In this document: in pieces, positions 35,355-44,408 of the stretch
Numbering within the stretch: position 1 is the first letter of the stretch
How the letters are laid out: each line of letters begins with the position of its first letter
Assembly (NCBI RefSeq): GCF_000820305.1
Contig: NZ_CDBH01000045.1
Coordinates: 372,001-436,000 of the forward strand
DNA from: Aeromonas dhakensis
GTDB lineage: Bacteria > Pseudomonadota > Gammaproteobacteria > Enterobacterales > Aeromonadaceae
DNA: 64,000 nucleotides
Direction: 5' to 3'
Translations under genes and position numbers: made by a program
Notes under the pieces: generated by a model
Seen by the model: only the letters and a program-made list of their open reading frames with translations
The model's database searches: none
What the model was told of the DNA's origin: nothing

Positions 35355-36794
35355 ATGAGCTATCAACACCCCTGGTGTGCACGCCTGCTCACCAGCCTGC
35401 CGGATGAACAGATCAGAGGCGCCGTGTTGGCCGACGAGCCGCGCTGGGACTATGTGGAGACCGAGCTGGTCAAGCTGGGCTCCCTCGCTCACAGCCAGGT
35501 CGATCTCAATGCGGTGGCCGAGGCCTGCCTCGGCTTGCTGGAGAGCCGCACCAAGGACATGCGGGTGCTGGCCCAGCTGCTGCGCTGCCTGCAGCATCCG
35601 GCCAAGGCGACCCCGCTGGGGGCGGCGATCAGCCTGCTGGAGGCCTGGATCCAGGCTTACTGGCTGCTGGCCTGGCCCGGCAATGCCAGCCAGAAACAGC
35701 GGTTGATGGTGCAGATCGTCAAGCGCTTCGAAGGGGCCCTGCCGCGCATTTGCGAGAGCGCTTCGGCGGCCGAGCTGGCCCAGTTGCTGGCCCAGGCCGA
35801 GCAACTGGAGCGGGTCTGGCTGGCGCAGTGTCCCGACAAGGGAGAGCTGCTCGACCCGTTGGTGATGGGGTTGAAACGGGCCCAGCGCCAGCAGGTGGCA
35901 CAGGCGCAGGCTGATGCCGCCGGGCAGCCCCAGAGCAGCGGCGCGGCGGCAGCGAGTAACCCGACAGCGGCTGGGCCGAGTGCCAGCGGCGCCATGGTAC
36001 TCAGCGGCGGTGGCGGCAGTGCCGGCGTCGATGTCGACAGTTCCAACGATCGCGCCTGGCGCCAGACTCAGCTCAAGGTGGCGGAGATCCTGATCGAGCG
36101 CCAGCCGGAGGCGGCAGTGGGCTATCGGCTGCGCCGTCATGCCGTCTGGGCCGGGATCACGGCGGTTCCCATGAGCGGGGCGGGCAATAAAACCCCGCTG
36201 GCGCCCATGTCGGCGGACATGGTGGATGAGTACCGCGCCGCCATGAACGCCCCTGATCAGGGGCTCTGGCAGCGCATCGAGCAGAGCCTGACCCTGGCGC
36301 CTTACTGGTTCGAGGGGCACAGGCTCTCGGCCGAGGTGGCCCAGAAACTCGGCTTTGGAGCGGTGGCCCAAGCGATCGCCGAGGAGCTCGGGACTTTTCT
36401 GCAGCGCCTGCCGGCCCTGCGGGAGCTCGCCTTCAGCGACGGCTCGCCGTTTCTCCCCCCCGAGTGCAGCCGCTGGCTGCAACCGGCCAAGGGCGGCAGT
36501 GCCGGCAGTGGCGAAACAGGGCTGGCCGAGGAGGTCGCACAGCGCCATGGCGAGCAGGGGGTCGCGGCGGCGCTCGCCCTGCTCGATGAGCGGATTGCGC
36601 AGTTGAAAGAGCCAAGAGATCGTTTCCACGCCTTGCTGGTGCAGGCGGAGCTGTTGGCGCAGGAAGGCATGGAGGCGCTTGCGCGCCAGCACTATCAACA
36701 CTTGTGGCAAGAGGCCAGTCGCCTCGGGTTGTCGCACTGGGAGCCCGGGCTGGTCAACCGCCTGGAGAGCCTGGCGGCGCCGTTGTCGAAATGA
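35355..36794 (+). CDS. vasJ: VasJ (TssA family) T6SS protein
   Basis: 479 residues. The N-terminal ImpA_N domain (PWCARLLTSLPDE, LRCLQHPAKATPLGAAISLLEAWI) is followed by an Ala/Gly/Ser-rich linker (about 190-235) and a helical C-terminal VasJ domain (APYWFEGHRLSAEVAQKLGF). TssA proteins cap the growing tube and sheath and coordinate polymerisation. ATG 35355 follows GGGGGGAAG. It is a different paralogue from VasL (40.4 kb), which also carries ImpA_N. Confidence 0.9.
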   Translation: MSYQHPWCARLLTSLPDEQIRGAVLADEPRWDYVETELVKLGSLAHSQVDLNAVAEACLGLLESRTKDMRVLAQLLRCLQHPAKATPLGAAISLLEAWIQAYWLLAWPGNASQKQRLMVQIVKRFEGALPRICESASAAELAQLLAQAEQLERVWLAQCPDKGELLDPLVMGLKRAQRQQVAQAQADAAGQPQSSGAAAASNPTAAGPSASGAMVLSGGGGSAGVDVDSSNDRAWRQTQLKVAEILIERQPEAAVGYRLRRHAVWAGITAVPMSGAGNKTPLAPMSADMVDEYRAAMNAPDQGLWQRIEQSLTLAPYWFEGHRLSAEVAQKLGFGAVAQAIAEELGTFLQRLPALRELAFSDGSPFLPPECSRWLQPAKGGSAGSGETGLAEEVAQRHGEQGVAAALALLDERIAQLKEPRDRFHALLVQAELLAQEGMEALARQHYQHLWQEASRLGLSHWEPGLVNRLESLAAPLSK

Positions 36795-36835
36795 GTGCCG
36801 AAATGAGTCATTGAGTCGGAGTTGGATCACATTTT

Positions 36836-39800
36836 ATGTTCAAAACCATTTTTACTTTTCTGCGGCAACAGCTGCCGAAATTGAAACCCTCCTGGCCCCT
36901 GCTCGGTGCTGTGCTCTGGGTGCTCGCCCTCATCCTGGTGTGGTGGCTGGGCCCTCGTCTCGAGGTACGCGGTGCCAAGCCGTTCGAGCCGCTGTGGGGG
37001 CGGGTGGTGTTCACCCTGCTCTGGCTCTGGCTGCTGCTGGGGGGGGTCTCCTGGCGGGTGTGGCGCAAGATGCAGCAACTCAAGGCCGAGCGTCAGCACG
37101 AACAGGTGCTGGAGCAGGATCCTGTCAAGGGGCTCATCGACAGGCAGGCGCTGTTCCTCGATCGCTGGCTGCAGGCGCTGAATACCCATCTGGGCAAGGG
37201 GGCGCTCTACGCCATGCCCTGGTATCTGGTGCTGGGGCTGCCCGGCAGCGGCAAGAGCAGCCTCATTCACCGCGCCAACCCGGCCAACAAGCTCAACCCG
37301 AGACTCGACACCGAGCTGCGCGACGTGGCGCAGGATCAGCTGGTGGATTGCTGGCTGGGGGAGCAGGCGGTGATGCTGGATCCGGCCGGGGTACTGCTCT
37401 CCCAGAGCGAAGCCGAACTGGATCCGCAGGCGCGCAAACATGAGCGACTCTGGCTGCACCTGCTTGGCTGGCTCAATGAACACCGTCGTCGCCAGCCCCT
37501 CAACGGCCTGGTGCTGACCGTGGATCTGGCCTGGCTCTCCCACGCCAGCGTGGCCGAGCGCAAGGCCTATGCCCAGCTGATGCGCTCGCGCCTGCAGGAG
37601 GTGTCGGCCACCATGAATACCCGGTTGCCGCTCTATGTCACCTTCACCAAGCTCGATCTGCTGCGCGGCTTTGACGTGATCTACCAGCAGCTAGACAAGG
37701 AGGCCCGCGAGGCCGTGCTGGGGGTGACCTTCAAGCCGGGCGCCGACTGGCAGCAGGATCTGGCCCTGTTCTGGGATCAGTGGGTGGACAACCTCAACCA
37801 GAATCTGCCCGAGCTGATGCTGAGCCGGCTCGATGCCGCCCAGCGCAACGCGCTGTTCTCGTTCGTGCGCCAGCTGGCGGGACTCAAGGATTACGTGACC
37901 AGCCTGCTGGCCGAGACCCTGGCCATCGAGGAGAGCAAGCCACTGTTGGTGCGCGGGGTCTATGTCAGCTCCGTCTATCAGCAAGGGGTGCCGTTCGATG
38001 CGTTTGCCCAGGCGGCCTCCCGTCGCTACAACCTGCCAGAGCCCATCCACTCGGCCCTGCGCGGGGAGTCCAACACCTATTTCGTGCGCCAGCTGTTCTC
38101 CTCCATCATCTTCCCGGAGGCCCATCTGGCCGGCGAGAACCGGCTGCACACCCTCTATCGCCGTCGCCGCATGGCCATCGGCCTCAGCTGCCTGTCGCTC
38201 TTCTCGGCCGCCCTCATCGGTGGCTGGCACTACTTCTACCGGGTCAACGAGGAGGCGGGCCGCAACGTACTGACCAAGGCCCAGGCTTTTATGGAGACCA
38301 ACGAGGTGGCTGATGCCCACGCCTTCGGGGTGAGCCAGCTGCCGCGCCTCAACCTCATTCGCGAGGCGACCCTCTCCTTTGGCAACTACCGCGAGCGGAT
38401 GCCGCTGGTGGCCGACCTCGGCCTCTACCAGGGGGACGAAATTGGTCCCTATGTGGAGGGTTCCTACCTGCAACTGCTGAGCCTGCGCTTCCTGCCGGCC
38501 CAGATGCAGGGGTTGCTTGAGGATCTCAACCAGGCACCTGCGGGAAGCGAGGAGAAGCTTGCCATCCTGCGGGTGATGCGGATGCTGGACGATGCGTCCG
38601 GTCGCAACAAGGAGCTGGTGGCGCAGTACATGGCGAGCCGTTGGCAGAAGGCCTTCCCGGGGCAGGGGGCGGTGCAGGAGCAGCTGATGGGGCACCTGGA
38701 CTATGCCCTCGATCACACCAACTGGTATGGTGCCAGAGCCGAGCGGGATCAGGCCGCCATCACCGCCTTCGTGCCCTTCAAGGAGCCGGTTTACGGTGCC
38801 CAGCGCGAGCTCGGCAAGTTGCCCATGTATCAGCGGGTCTACCAGAACCTGGTGGTGAAGGCGGACGAGGTGTTGCCGCCGGATCTCAACGTGCGTGACG
38901 AGGTGGGCCCCACCTTTGACACCGTGTTTGCCCTGCGCAGCGACAACGCCGGCCAGGTGCCCCGGCTGCTGACCTGGCCCGGTTTCAACGACTTCTTCCT
39001 GAAACAAGACAAGGCCCTCATCGATCTCACCGCGATGGATGCCTGGGTGCTGGGCCAGCGCAAGCTGAGCCAGTTGAGCGAGGCGGATCGCAAGGAGATC
39101 ACTCGTCAGGTCAACGACCGTTACGTCACCGATTACGTCAACCAGTGGCAAAAACTGCTGACCAATCTGGATGTGCAAACCCTGGAGAGCCCTGAGCAGG
39201 CGCTGGACGTGCTTGCCGCCATCACCGGCAACGATCAGCCGTTCCAGCGGGTGCTGGCCTCGCTGGATGACAACACCCGCATTCGCAAGATCTCCGACGT
39301 GGAAGGGGACCCGGCTCAGGCCATCAGCGCCCGCATCGGTCGTCCCTTTATGGCCACTAATGGAGTATTGGCTGGACGTGGTGAGCAGGGGCCGCTCATT
39401 CAGGAGGTGAACCAGAAGCTGGTGGAGCTGCAGCACTACCTGGAGCTCATCGTCAACGCCACCGAGCCGGGTCAGTCCGCCTTGAAAGCGGTGCAGCTGC
39501 GCATGACCAACAAGTACGCCGATCCGGTGTTCGCCCTGCAGCAATATGCCCGCAGCCTGCCGGCCCCGCTCGATCGCTGGGTGGGTCAGCTCTCCGAGCA
39601 GAGCTCGCGGCTGGTGATCGATCTTGCCATGTCTTCCCTCAATCAGGAGTGGCAGGACAAGGTGCTGGCGCCCTTCAACAGCCAGCTGGCCGGCCGTTAT
39701 CCGTTTGATCCGAGCTCGAACAAGGATGTGCCCCTCTCCGAGATGGAGCGCTTCTTTGCGCCGGGCGGGACGCTGGACAGCTTCTATCAGGTCAACCTCA

Positions 39801-40321
39801 AACCCATGGTGGAGAGCGGCCTGATGGAAGGGGAGTTCAGCTCGCCCATCCAGGCCGAGCTGGTCAAGCAGCTGGACCGTGCTGCCCGCATCCGTCAGAT
39901 CTTCTTCAGCCAGCAGGGCAACCTGGAGGTGCAGTTCGCCCTCGAGCCCATCGAGCTCACCGCCAACAAGCGGCGCAGCGTGCTGAACCTGGATGGCCAG
40001 TTGCTGGAATATGCCCATGGCCGCCGTACCAAGATCCCGCTGGTGTGGCCCAACACCATGCGCGACGGGGCCGAGAGCAAGATAACCCTGGTGCCGGCCG
40101 CCCGCGAGCGTTCACCGCGCAGCGAAGGCTTCGTCGGCCCCTGGGCCATGTTCCGCCTGATGGACAAGGGGGAGCTGACCCAGGTCAATGACGCCACCTT
40201 CGATGTGCGCTTCCCGGTGGATCAGGGGGCCATGACCTATCGCGTCTACACCGACAGCGCGCAAAACCCCTTCACCGGCGGTCTGTTCAGCCAGTTCAGA
40301 CTGCCCGAATCCCTCTATTGA
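36836..40321 (+). CDS. tssM: TssM (VasK/IcmF), T6SS inner-membrane core protein
   Basis: 1161 residues. Two N-terminal membrane helices (about 20-40 and 55-75) are followed by a cytoplasmic NTPase-like domain with Walker A GLPGSGKSS near 134, and a third helix (MAIGLSCLSLFSAALIGGWHYF) near 450. The rest is the large periplasmic part that reaches TssJ, with the conserved C-terminal beta domain (GPWAMFRLMDKGELTQ). It forms the trans-envelope channel with TssL and TssJ. The ribosome site GGAG lies about 15 nt before the ATG, somewhat far. Confidence 0.96.
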   Translation: MFKTIFTFLRQQLPKLKPSWPLLGAVLWVLALILVWWLGPRLEVRGAKPFEPLWGRVVFTLLWLWLLLGGVSWRVWRKMQQLKAERQHEQVLEQDPVKGLIDRQALFLDRWLQALNTHLGKGALYAMPWYLVLGLPGSGKSSLIHRANPANKLNPRLDTELRDVAQDQLVDCWLGEQAVMLDPAGVLLSQSEAELDPQARKHERLWLHLLGWLNEHRRRQPLNGLVLTVDLAWLSHASVAERKAYAQLMRSRLQEVSATMNTRLPLYVTFTKLDLLRGFDVIYQQLDKEAREAVLGVTFKPGADWQQDLALFWDQWVDNLNQNLPELMLSRLDAAQRNALFSFVRQLAGLKDYVTSLLAETLAIEESKPLLVRGVYVSSVYQQGVPFDAFAQAASRRYNLPEPIHSALRGESNTYFVRQLFSSIIFPEAHLAGENRLHTLYRRRRMAIGLSCLSLFSAALIGGWHYFYRVNEEAGRNVLTKAQAFMETNEVADAHAFGVSQLPRLNLIREATLSFGNYRERMPLVADLGLYQGDEIGPYVEGSYLQLLSLRFLPAQMQGLLEDLNQAPAGSEEKLAILRVMRMLDDASGRNKELVAQYMASRWQKAFPGQGAVQEQLMGHLDYALDHTNWYGARAERDQAAITAFVPFKEPVYGAQRELGKLPMYQRVYQNLVVKADEVLPPDLNVRDEVGPTFDTVFALRSDNAGQVPRLLTWPGFNDFFLKQDKALIDLTAMDAWVLGQRKLSQLSEADRKEITRQVNDRYVTDYVNQWQKLLTNLDVQTLESPEQALDVLAAITGNDQPFQRVLASLDDNTRIRKISDVEGDPAQAISARIGRPFMATNGVLAGRGEQGPLIQEVNQKLVELQHYLELIVNATEPGQSALKAVQLRMTNKYADPVFALQQYARSLPAPLDRWVGQLSEQSSRLVIDLAMSSLNQEWQDKVLAPFNSQLAGRYPFDPSSNKDVPLSEMERFFAPGGTLDSFYQVNLKPMVESGLMEGEFSSPIQAELVKQLDRAARIRQIFFSQQGNLEVQFALEPIELTANKRRSVLNLDGQLLEYAHGRRTKIPLVWPNTMRDGAESKITLVPAARERSPRSEGFVGPWAMFRLMDKGELTQVNDATFDVRFPVDQGAMTYRVYTDSAQNPFTGGLFSQFRLPESLY

Positions 40322-40328
40322 TCGCGTC

Positions 40329-40347
40329 GGGGGCACGCTGTGCCCCC
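40329..40347 (+). other. GC hairpin between tssM and vasL
   Basis: GGGGGCA pairs with TGCCCCC around CGCTG, followed by TTCCTG. It looks like a terminator stem without a good U-tract and may only reduce read-through into vasL. Confidence 0.4.
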
Positions 40348-40367
40348 TTCCTGTGTTGGAAGTTCAT

Positions 40368-41798
40368 ATGTCACAGAATCAACAAGGTCAGCAGGCCCTG
40401 AAAGTGGGGCGCGACCCCAGGATGTTGCCGGAGTACGAGGCGCTGCGGGCCGAGATCAACAAGCTCAGCCACGCTTCGCGCCCCGAGGTGGACTGGCAGC
40501 GGATCCATCAGCTCGCCAGCCTTATCTTCGAAAAACACGGGGTGGATCTGCAGACCGCCATCTATTTCACCCTGGCCCGTTCGCGCCTGCAGGGGCTGAG
40601 CGGTTTTACCGAAGGGTGCGAGTTTCTCGCCAACCTCATCGTCACCCAGTGGGAGAGCTTCTGGCCGCCGGTGCATCAGGAGCGGGCCCGCATCGAGATG
40701 CTCGACTGGTTCATCGCCCGCATCAGCGACGTCATTCGCCAGTACCAGATCAGTCACGAGGACAAGCGGCTGATCTATCGCTGCGAGCGGGCGCTGCAGC
40801 TCATCAGCGAGAAGCTGCACAACGCGGATCTGAGCCGCATTCCCCGGGTCGAGAATCTGGTGCACTTCATCGAGGGGTATACCCATCTGTTCGATGAGAC
40901 CGAGATCGTCATCGTCTCCGACGAGCCGGGCCTCAAGGAGGATCTGCAGATCCCGCCCATGGTGTTCTTCAAGTCAGACATGGAAAGTGATCACGGCGGC
41001 ACGGTCTCGGCATCGACCCCGCACCTGCCCCAGGGCAGCATTCTGGTGGGGCGCGAGAAGGGGCAGGTCAAGCCCACCGTACTCAAGATAGAGCAGCACC
41101 GTCGGCAGCGTCCCGCCTGGTTCTGGTTTGGCTGCGGCCTGCTCAGCTGCGCCCTGCCGGTGATGGGGTGGCTGGGCTGGCAGCAACATCAGCAGGAGAA
41201 AACCGTGGCGGCCCAGCGCCTGGTACAGCCGGCCGCCGAGCTGCCCCGAGCCCTCAGCTATGACGACATTCGTCAGGCGCGTATCGTGCTGGGGGAGCAG
41301 ACCCTGCAGAACATGGAGAGCGATCTGGTGGCCCGCTACCAGAACCAGTTGACCCGGCTCGAGCAGACGTCGCCGCTCTACTGGTATCGCTACGGCGAGG
41401 GACTGCGCAACTCGTTACAGATGCTCTATCCCGACTCGCTGGCGGTCAAGGCGCTGGACAAACAGTGGCAGACGCAGCTTGGCAGCCAGCAGGGGGATGT
41501 CATCAGCGTGCCCACCTATCTGGATGCCCGCGCCGGGGTGGATGCGCTGCTTGATCAGCTGCTGGAGCTGGAGCGCCAGCGCAAGACGGTGACTATCTCC
41601 TACCTCAAATCCCAGCTCTACGAAGTGCAGAAGAACCTGATGCAAAACATCCCGTTCAGTCTGCGCCTGGATGAACTGGAGGCGAGAAAAGCCTCCCAGG
41701 AGCCCATCACGGCAGCCGAGCTCAAGAGCCTGGAAAATGATCTGAAAGCGCTCAACATCCGCCTCTATCAGCTGCAACAGGGCGCTTCTGGTAGCTGA
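40368..41798 (+). CDS. vasL: VasL (TagA-type, TssA-related) T6SS protein
   Basis: 476 residues. An N-terminal ImpA_N domain (IYFTLARSRLQGLSGFTEG) is followed by a membrane helix near 250 (FWFGCGLLSCALPVMGWLGW) and a C-terminal helical domain (LRNSLQMLYPDSLAVKALDKQW; ending in LKALNIRLYQLQQG). In V. cholerae and E. coli this type holds the distal end of the extended sheath at the opposite membrane. ATG 40368 is the family start. Last gene of the structural operon. Confidence 0.88.
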   Translation: MSQNQQGQQALKVGRDPRMLPEYEALRAEINKLSHASRPEVDWQRIHQLASLIFEKHGVDLQTAIYFTLARSRLQGLSGFTEGCEFLANLIVTQWESFWPPVHQERARIEMLDWFIARISDVIRQYQISHEDKRLIYRCERALQLISEKLHNADLSRIPRVENLVHFIEGYTHLFDETEIVIVSDEPGLKEDLQIPPMVFFKSDMESDHGGTVSASTPHLPQGSILVGREKGQVKPTVLKIEQHRRQRPAWFWFGCGLLSCALPVMGWLGWQQHQQEKTVAAQRLVQPAAELPRALSYDDIRQARIVLGEQTLQNMESDLVARYQNQLTRLEQTSPLYWYRYGEGLRNSLQMLYPDSLAVKALDKQWQTQLGSQQGDVISVPTYLDARAGVDALLDQLLELERQRKTVTISYLKSQLYEVQKNLMQNIPFSLRLDELEARKASQEPITAAELKSLENDLKALNIRLYQLQQGASGS

Positions 41799-41884
41799 AA
41801 ATGCTGATCTGAGCAAAGAGTTGCGCAAGGCGTGGTGAATTTGACTGGCAAGGCAAGGTTTGCCGGAAAACTTGCCCTGTCTTG

Positions 41885-41898
41885 CGCAATGGATTGCA
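41885..41898. promoter_or_regulatory. Palindrome, candidate VasH enhancer site 3 (PAAR-vgrG)
   Basis: CGCAATGGATTGCA, within CTTGCGCAATGGATTGCAG, differs at two positions from the 19-bp hcp site CTTGCGCAATGCATTGCGG. It lies 73 bp upstream of the sigma-54 promoter. TTGCGCAA also occurs at 41821-41828. Confidence 0.5.
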
Positions 41899-41971
41899 GC
41901 AGATTTGTCAGATTCAACGAGATTGAATCGTAATTGACTGATTTTTAATGTGATTGTGGGTGACTTTGCCA

Positions 41972-41987
41972 TGGCATGGAGGCTGCT
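41972..41987 (+). promoter_or_regulatory. Sigma-54 promoter of the PAAR-vgrG-effector operon
   Basis: TGGCATGGAGGCTGCT has GG and GC 10 nt apart and shares TGGCATGG and CTGCT with the hcp promoter. Transcription would start near 41999, ahead of the PAAR gene. Confidence 0.7.
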
Positions 41988-42055
41988 GGGTCGCCGCTTC
42001 AACTGTCTCTGCACCAGGCTGCGCTTGCACCATGGTTGCCCCACGGAGAATCCAG

Positions 42056-42343
42056 ATGTGTCCTTCTATTGCATTGCTCGGTGACATCGGCACCGACCAC
42101 GAGGGTTTCCACCCATCCCCCGTGATTGCCGCCAGTCCCGATGTGTTCCTCGATGGCAAACCGGTGGCCCGCCAGGGTGATCCGCTGGCCCCCCACGACA
42201 AACCCAACAATCCTCCCCATCCGCGCAGTATCTCGGGCGGGGTCGGCTCTGTGCTGGTCAACGGCAAGCCCATCGCCGTGACCGGCACCGCCGTCGGTTG
42301 CGGCGGTGTGGTGATTGGCTCGGGCAGCGGACAGGCAGGTTAA
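42056..42343 (+). CDS. PAAR-domain spike tip protein
   Basis: 95 residues, a stand-alone PAAR protein that caps the VgrG trimer with a zinc-bound cone. It shows the PAAR pattern: [21 protein letters not shown], a His-containing loop (HPRSIS), then [21 protein letters not shown], with His and Cys residues placed for metal binding. ATG 42056 follows GGAG; earlier ATGs in frame lie over the promoter. The Rhs protein has no PAAR domain of its own, so this PAAR may tip both VgrG assemblies. vgrG starts 10 nt downstream. Confidence 0.9.
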   Translation: MCPSIALLGDIGTDHEGFHPSPVIAASPDVFLDGKPVARQGDPLAPHDKPNNPPHPRSISGGVGSVLVNGKPIAVTGTAVGCGGVVIGSGSGQAG

Positions 42344-42353
42344 GGAGCGCTTC

Positions 42354-44049
42354 ATGGCAGACATCACAGGATTACAATTTACCGTCAAGGTGGGGGCCTT
42401 GCCCGAGAGCACCTTCGTGGTGGCCGAGTTTGCGCTGGATGAAGCGCTCAACCGGCCATTCAACCTGCGCCTTGAGCTGGCAAGTGCCCAGCCCGACATC
42501 GACTTTGGCGCCGTGCTGGATCAGCCCTGCGAGCTCTTGGTGTGGTACAGCGGCGAGCTGCAGCGCCGGGTCTGTGGGGTGGTGAGTGACATGGCGCAGG
42601 GTGACAGCGGCTTTCGTCGTACCCGCTATCAGCTCATGGTGCAGCCGGCGCTGTGGCGGCTGTCACTTCGCCAGAACTCCCGCATCTTCCAGGCGCAGAA
42701 GCCCGATGAAATTCTCAGCATTCTTCTGCAAGAGCACGGCATCACCGACTACGCCTTTGCGCTCAAGAATGAGCATGCCAAGCGGGAGTACTGCGTCCAG
42801 TACCGGGAAACCGACCTCGATTTCGTGAACCGCCTCGCCGCCGAAGAGGGGATGTTCTATTTCCACGAGTTTGAAGCGGGCAAGCACCGCATCGTGTTTG
42901 CCGATGACGCGGCGGCATTGACTCAAGGCCCCGAACTCTTCTTCAACCTCGGCAACCGCTCGCTGGAGCAGGGGCCCTATGTGCGCCAGTTCCACTACCG
43001 GGAGGCTGTGCGCCCCTCGGATGTGGAGCTCAAGGACTACAGCTTCAAGACCCCGGCCTATGGTCTCCCCCATAAAAAGCAGGGCGCAGAACTCGAGCAC
43101 CAGCGCGATACCTATCAGCACTTCGACTACCCGGGTCGCTACAAGCAGGATGGCAGCGGCAAGGCCTTTGCCCAGCACAGGCTCGATGCGCTGCGCAACG
43201 ATGCGGTGGCGGGCCAGGCTAAGTCCAACTGCGCCGCCTTGCTGCCGGGGCAGATGTTTTCCCTCACCGAACACCCCAACGGCAGCCTCAACACCGACTG
43301 GCAAGTGGTGCACATCCAGCACACCGGCTTGCAGCCACAGGCGCTGGAAGAGGAGGGGGGCAGCGGCCCCACCGTCTATCACAACGAATTCGGCGTGGTG
43401 AAAGCCAGCTCCACCTGGCGGGCCCGCATCGGCAGCCCGGAAGCCCCTCACAAGCCCATGGTGGATGGCCCGCAAATCGCCATGGTGGTGGGTCCCGAAG
43501 GGGAGGAGATTTACTGCGACGAACATGGCCGGGTGAAGCTGCAGTTCCCGTGGGACCGCTATGGTTCGAGCAACGACCAGAGTTCCTGCTGGGTGCGAGT
43601 CTCGCAAGGCTGGGCCGGCGGTCAATACGGCATGATGGCCATCCCACGCATCGGCCACGAGGTCATCGTGAGTTTCCTAGAAGGGGACCCGGACCAGCCC
43701 ATCGTGACGGGTCGAACTTACCACGCCACCAACCGCCCGCCTTACGAGTTACCGGCCAACAAGACCCGCACCGTGCTGCGCACCGAGACCCACCAGGGGG
43801 AGGGTTTCAACGAACTGCGCTTTGAAGACCAGGCGGGGCAGGAAGAGATTTATATCCACGGTCAGAAAGACCTGAACGTGCTCATCGAAAACGATGCGGC
43901 TTGGCACATCAAGCACGACGAGCATCGGGACATCGACAACGAGCGGGTGACCCGCATCAAGGGCAACGACCACCTGACGGTGGAGGGTGAGAAGCGCGAC
44001 CAGATAAAAGCTGACTACTCGCTGACGGTGGATGCCAGTCTGCATCAGA
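42354..44049 (+). repeat. Direct repeat, copy 2 (vgrG 5' region)
   Basis: Partner of 10863-12558. The match begins at the start codon and fades near codon 565. Confidence 0.9.
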
Positions 44050-44399
44050 AGCTGGGGCTGTCACTGCTGGTTGAAGCCGGGCAGGAAGTGCATATCAAGG
44101 TGGGCGACAAGCTGGTGCTGGAGGCGGGTTCTGAAATAACCCTCAAGGGAGGTGGCAGCTTTGTGAAAGTGGACCCGAGCGGCATCAAGCTGGTCGGCCC
44201 CGCCATCAAACTCAATGCCGGCGGCAGCGCAGGTTCAGGCTCTGGCTGGGGGGGGAAGGCTCCCGTGGTGCCCAAGGGAGTAGAAGTGGTCAAGGCTCCC
44301 GAACTGGTCGAGCTGGTCAAGGCCATCCCTACCGAGAAGGCGATGGAGGCGCTCTTGAAAGAAGAGAAGCCCGGTGCGTTTTACCTCTTTTCTGAATAA
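42354..44399 (+). CDS. vgrG: VgrG spike protein, copy 2
   Basis: 681 residues, almost identical to copy 1 across the gp27-like and OB regions, with the same [18 protein letters not shown] core. The stalk and tail differ after about residue 565, ending [30 protein letters not shown] instead of the Cys-rich tail of copy 1 (quoted only for contrast; key residues are the repeated ELV units). No effector domain is fused. AAGGAG lies 7 nt before the ATG. The effector gene follows after 9 nt without a DUF4123 adaptor, so the divergent tail probably docks that effector directly. Confidence 0.96.
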   Translation: MADITGLQFTVKVGALPESTFVVAEFALDEALNRPFNLRLELASAQPDIDFGAVLDQPCELLVWYSGELQRRVCGVVSDMAQGDSGFRRTRYQLMVQPALWRLSLRQNSRIFQAQKPDEILSILLQEHGITDYAFALKNEHAKREYCVQYRETDLDFVNRLAAEEGMFYFHEFEAGKHRIVFADDAAALTQGPELFFNLGNRSLEQGPYVRQFHYREAVRPSDVELKDYSFKTPAYGLPHKKQGAELEHQRDTYQHFDYPGRYKQDGSGKAFAQHRLDALRNDAVAGQAKSNCAALLPGQMFSLTEHPNGSLNTDWQVVHIQHTGLQPQALEEEGGSGPTVYHNEFGVVKASSTWRARIGSPEAPHKPMVDGPQIAMVVGPEGEEIYCDEHGRVKLQFPWDRYGSSNDQSSCWVRVSQGWAGGQYGMMAIPRIGHEVIVSFLEGDPDQPIVTGRTYHATNRPPYELPANKTRTVLRTETHQGEGFNELRFEDQAGQEEIYIHGQKDLNVLIENDAAWHIKHDEHRDIDNERVTRIKGNDHLTVEGEKRDQIKADYSLTVDASLHQKLGLSLLVEAGQEVHIKVGDKLVLEAGSEITLKGGGSFVKVDPSGIKLVGPAIKLNAGGSAGSGSGWGGKAPVVPKGVEVVKAPELVELVKAIPTEKAMEALLKEEKPGAFYLFSE

Positions 44400-44408
44400 G
44401 GAAACAGC

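Larger units (their letters stand above)
41799..42055 (+). other. Control region of the PAAR-vgrG operon
   Basis: About 255 bp. It has an imperfect hairpin GGCAAG/CTTGCC (41852-41875), the palindrome at 41885-41898 and a sigma-54 promoter at 41972-41987. No gene is credible before the PAAR start. Confidence 0.65.
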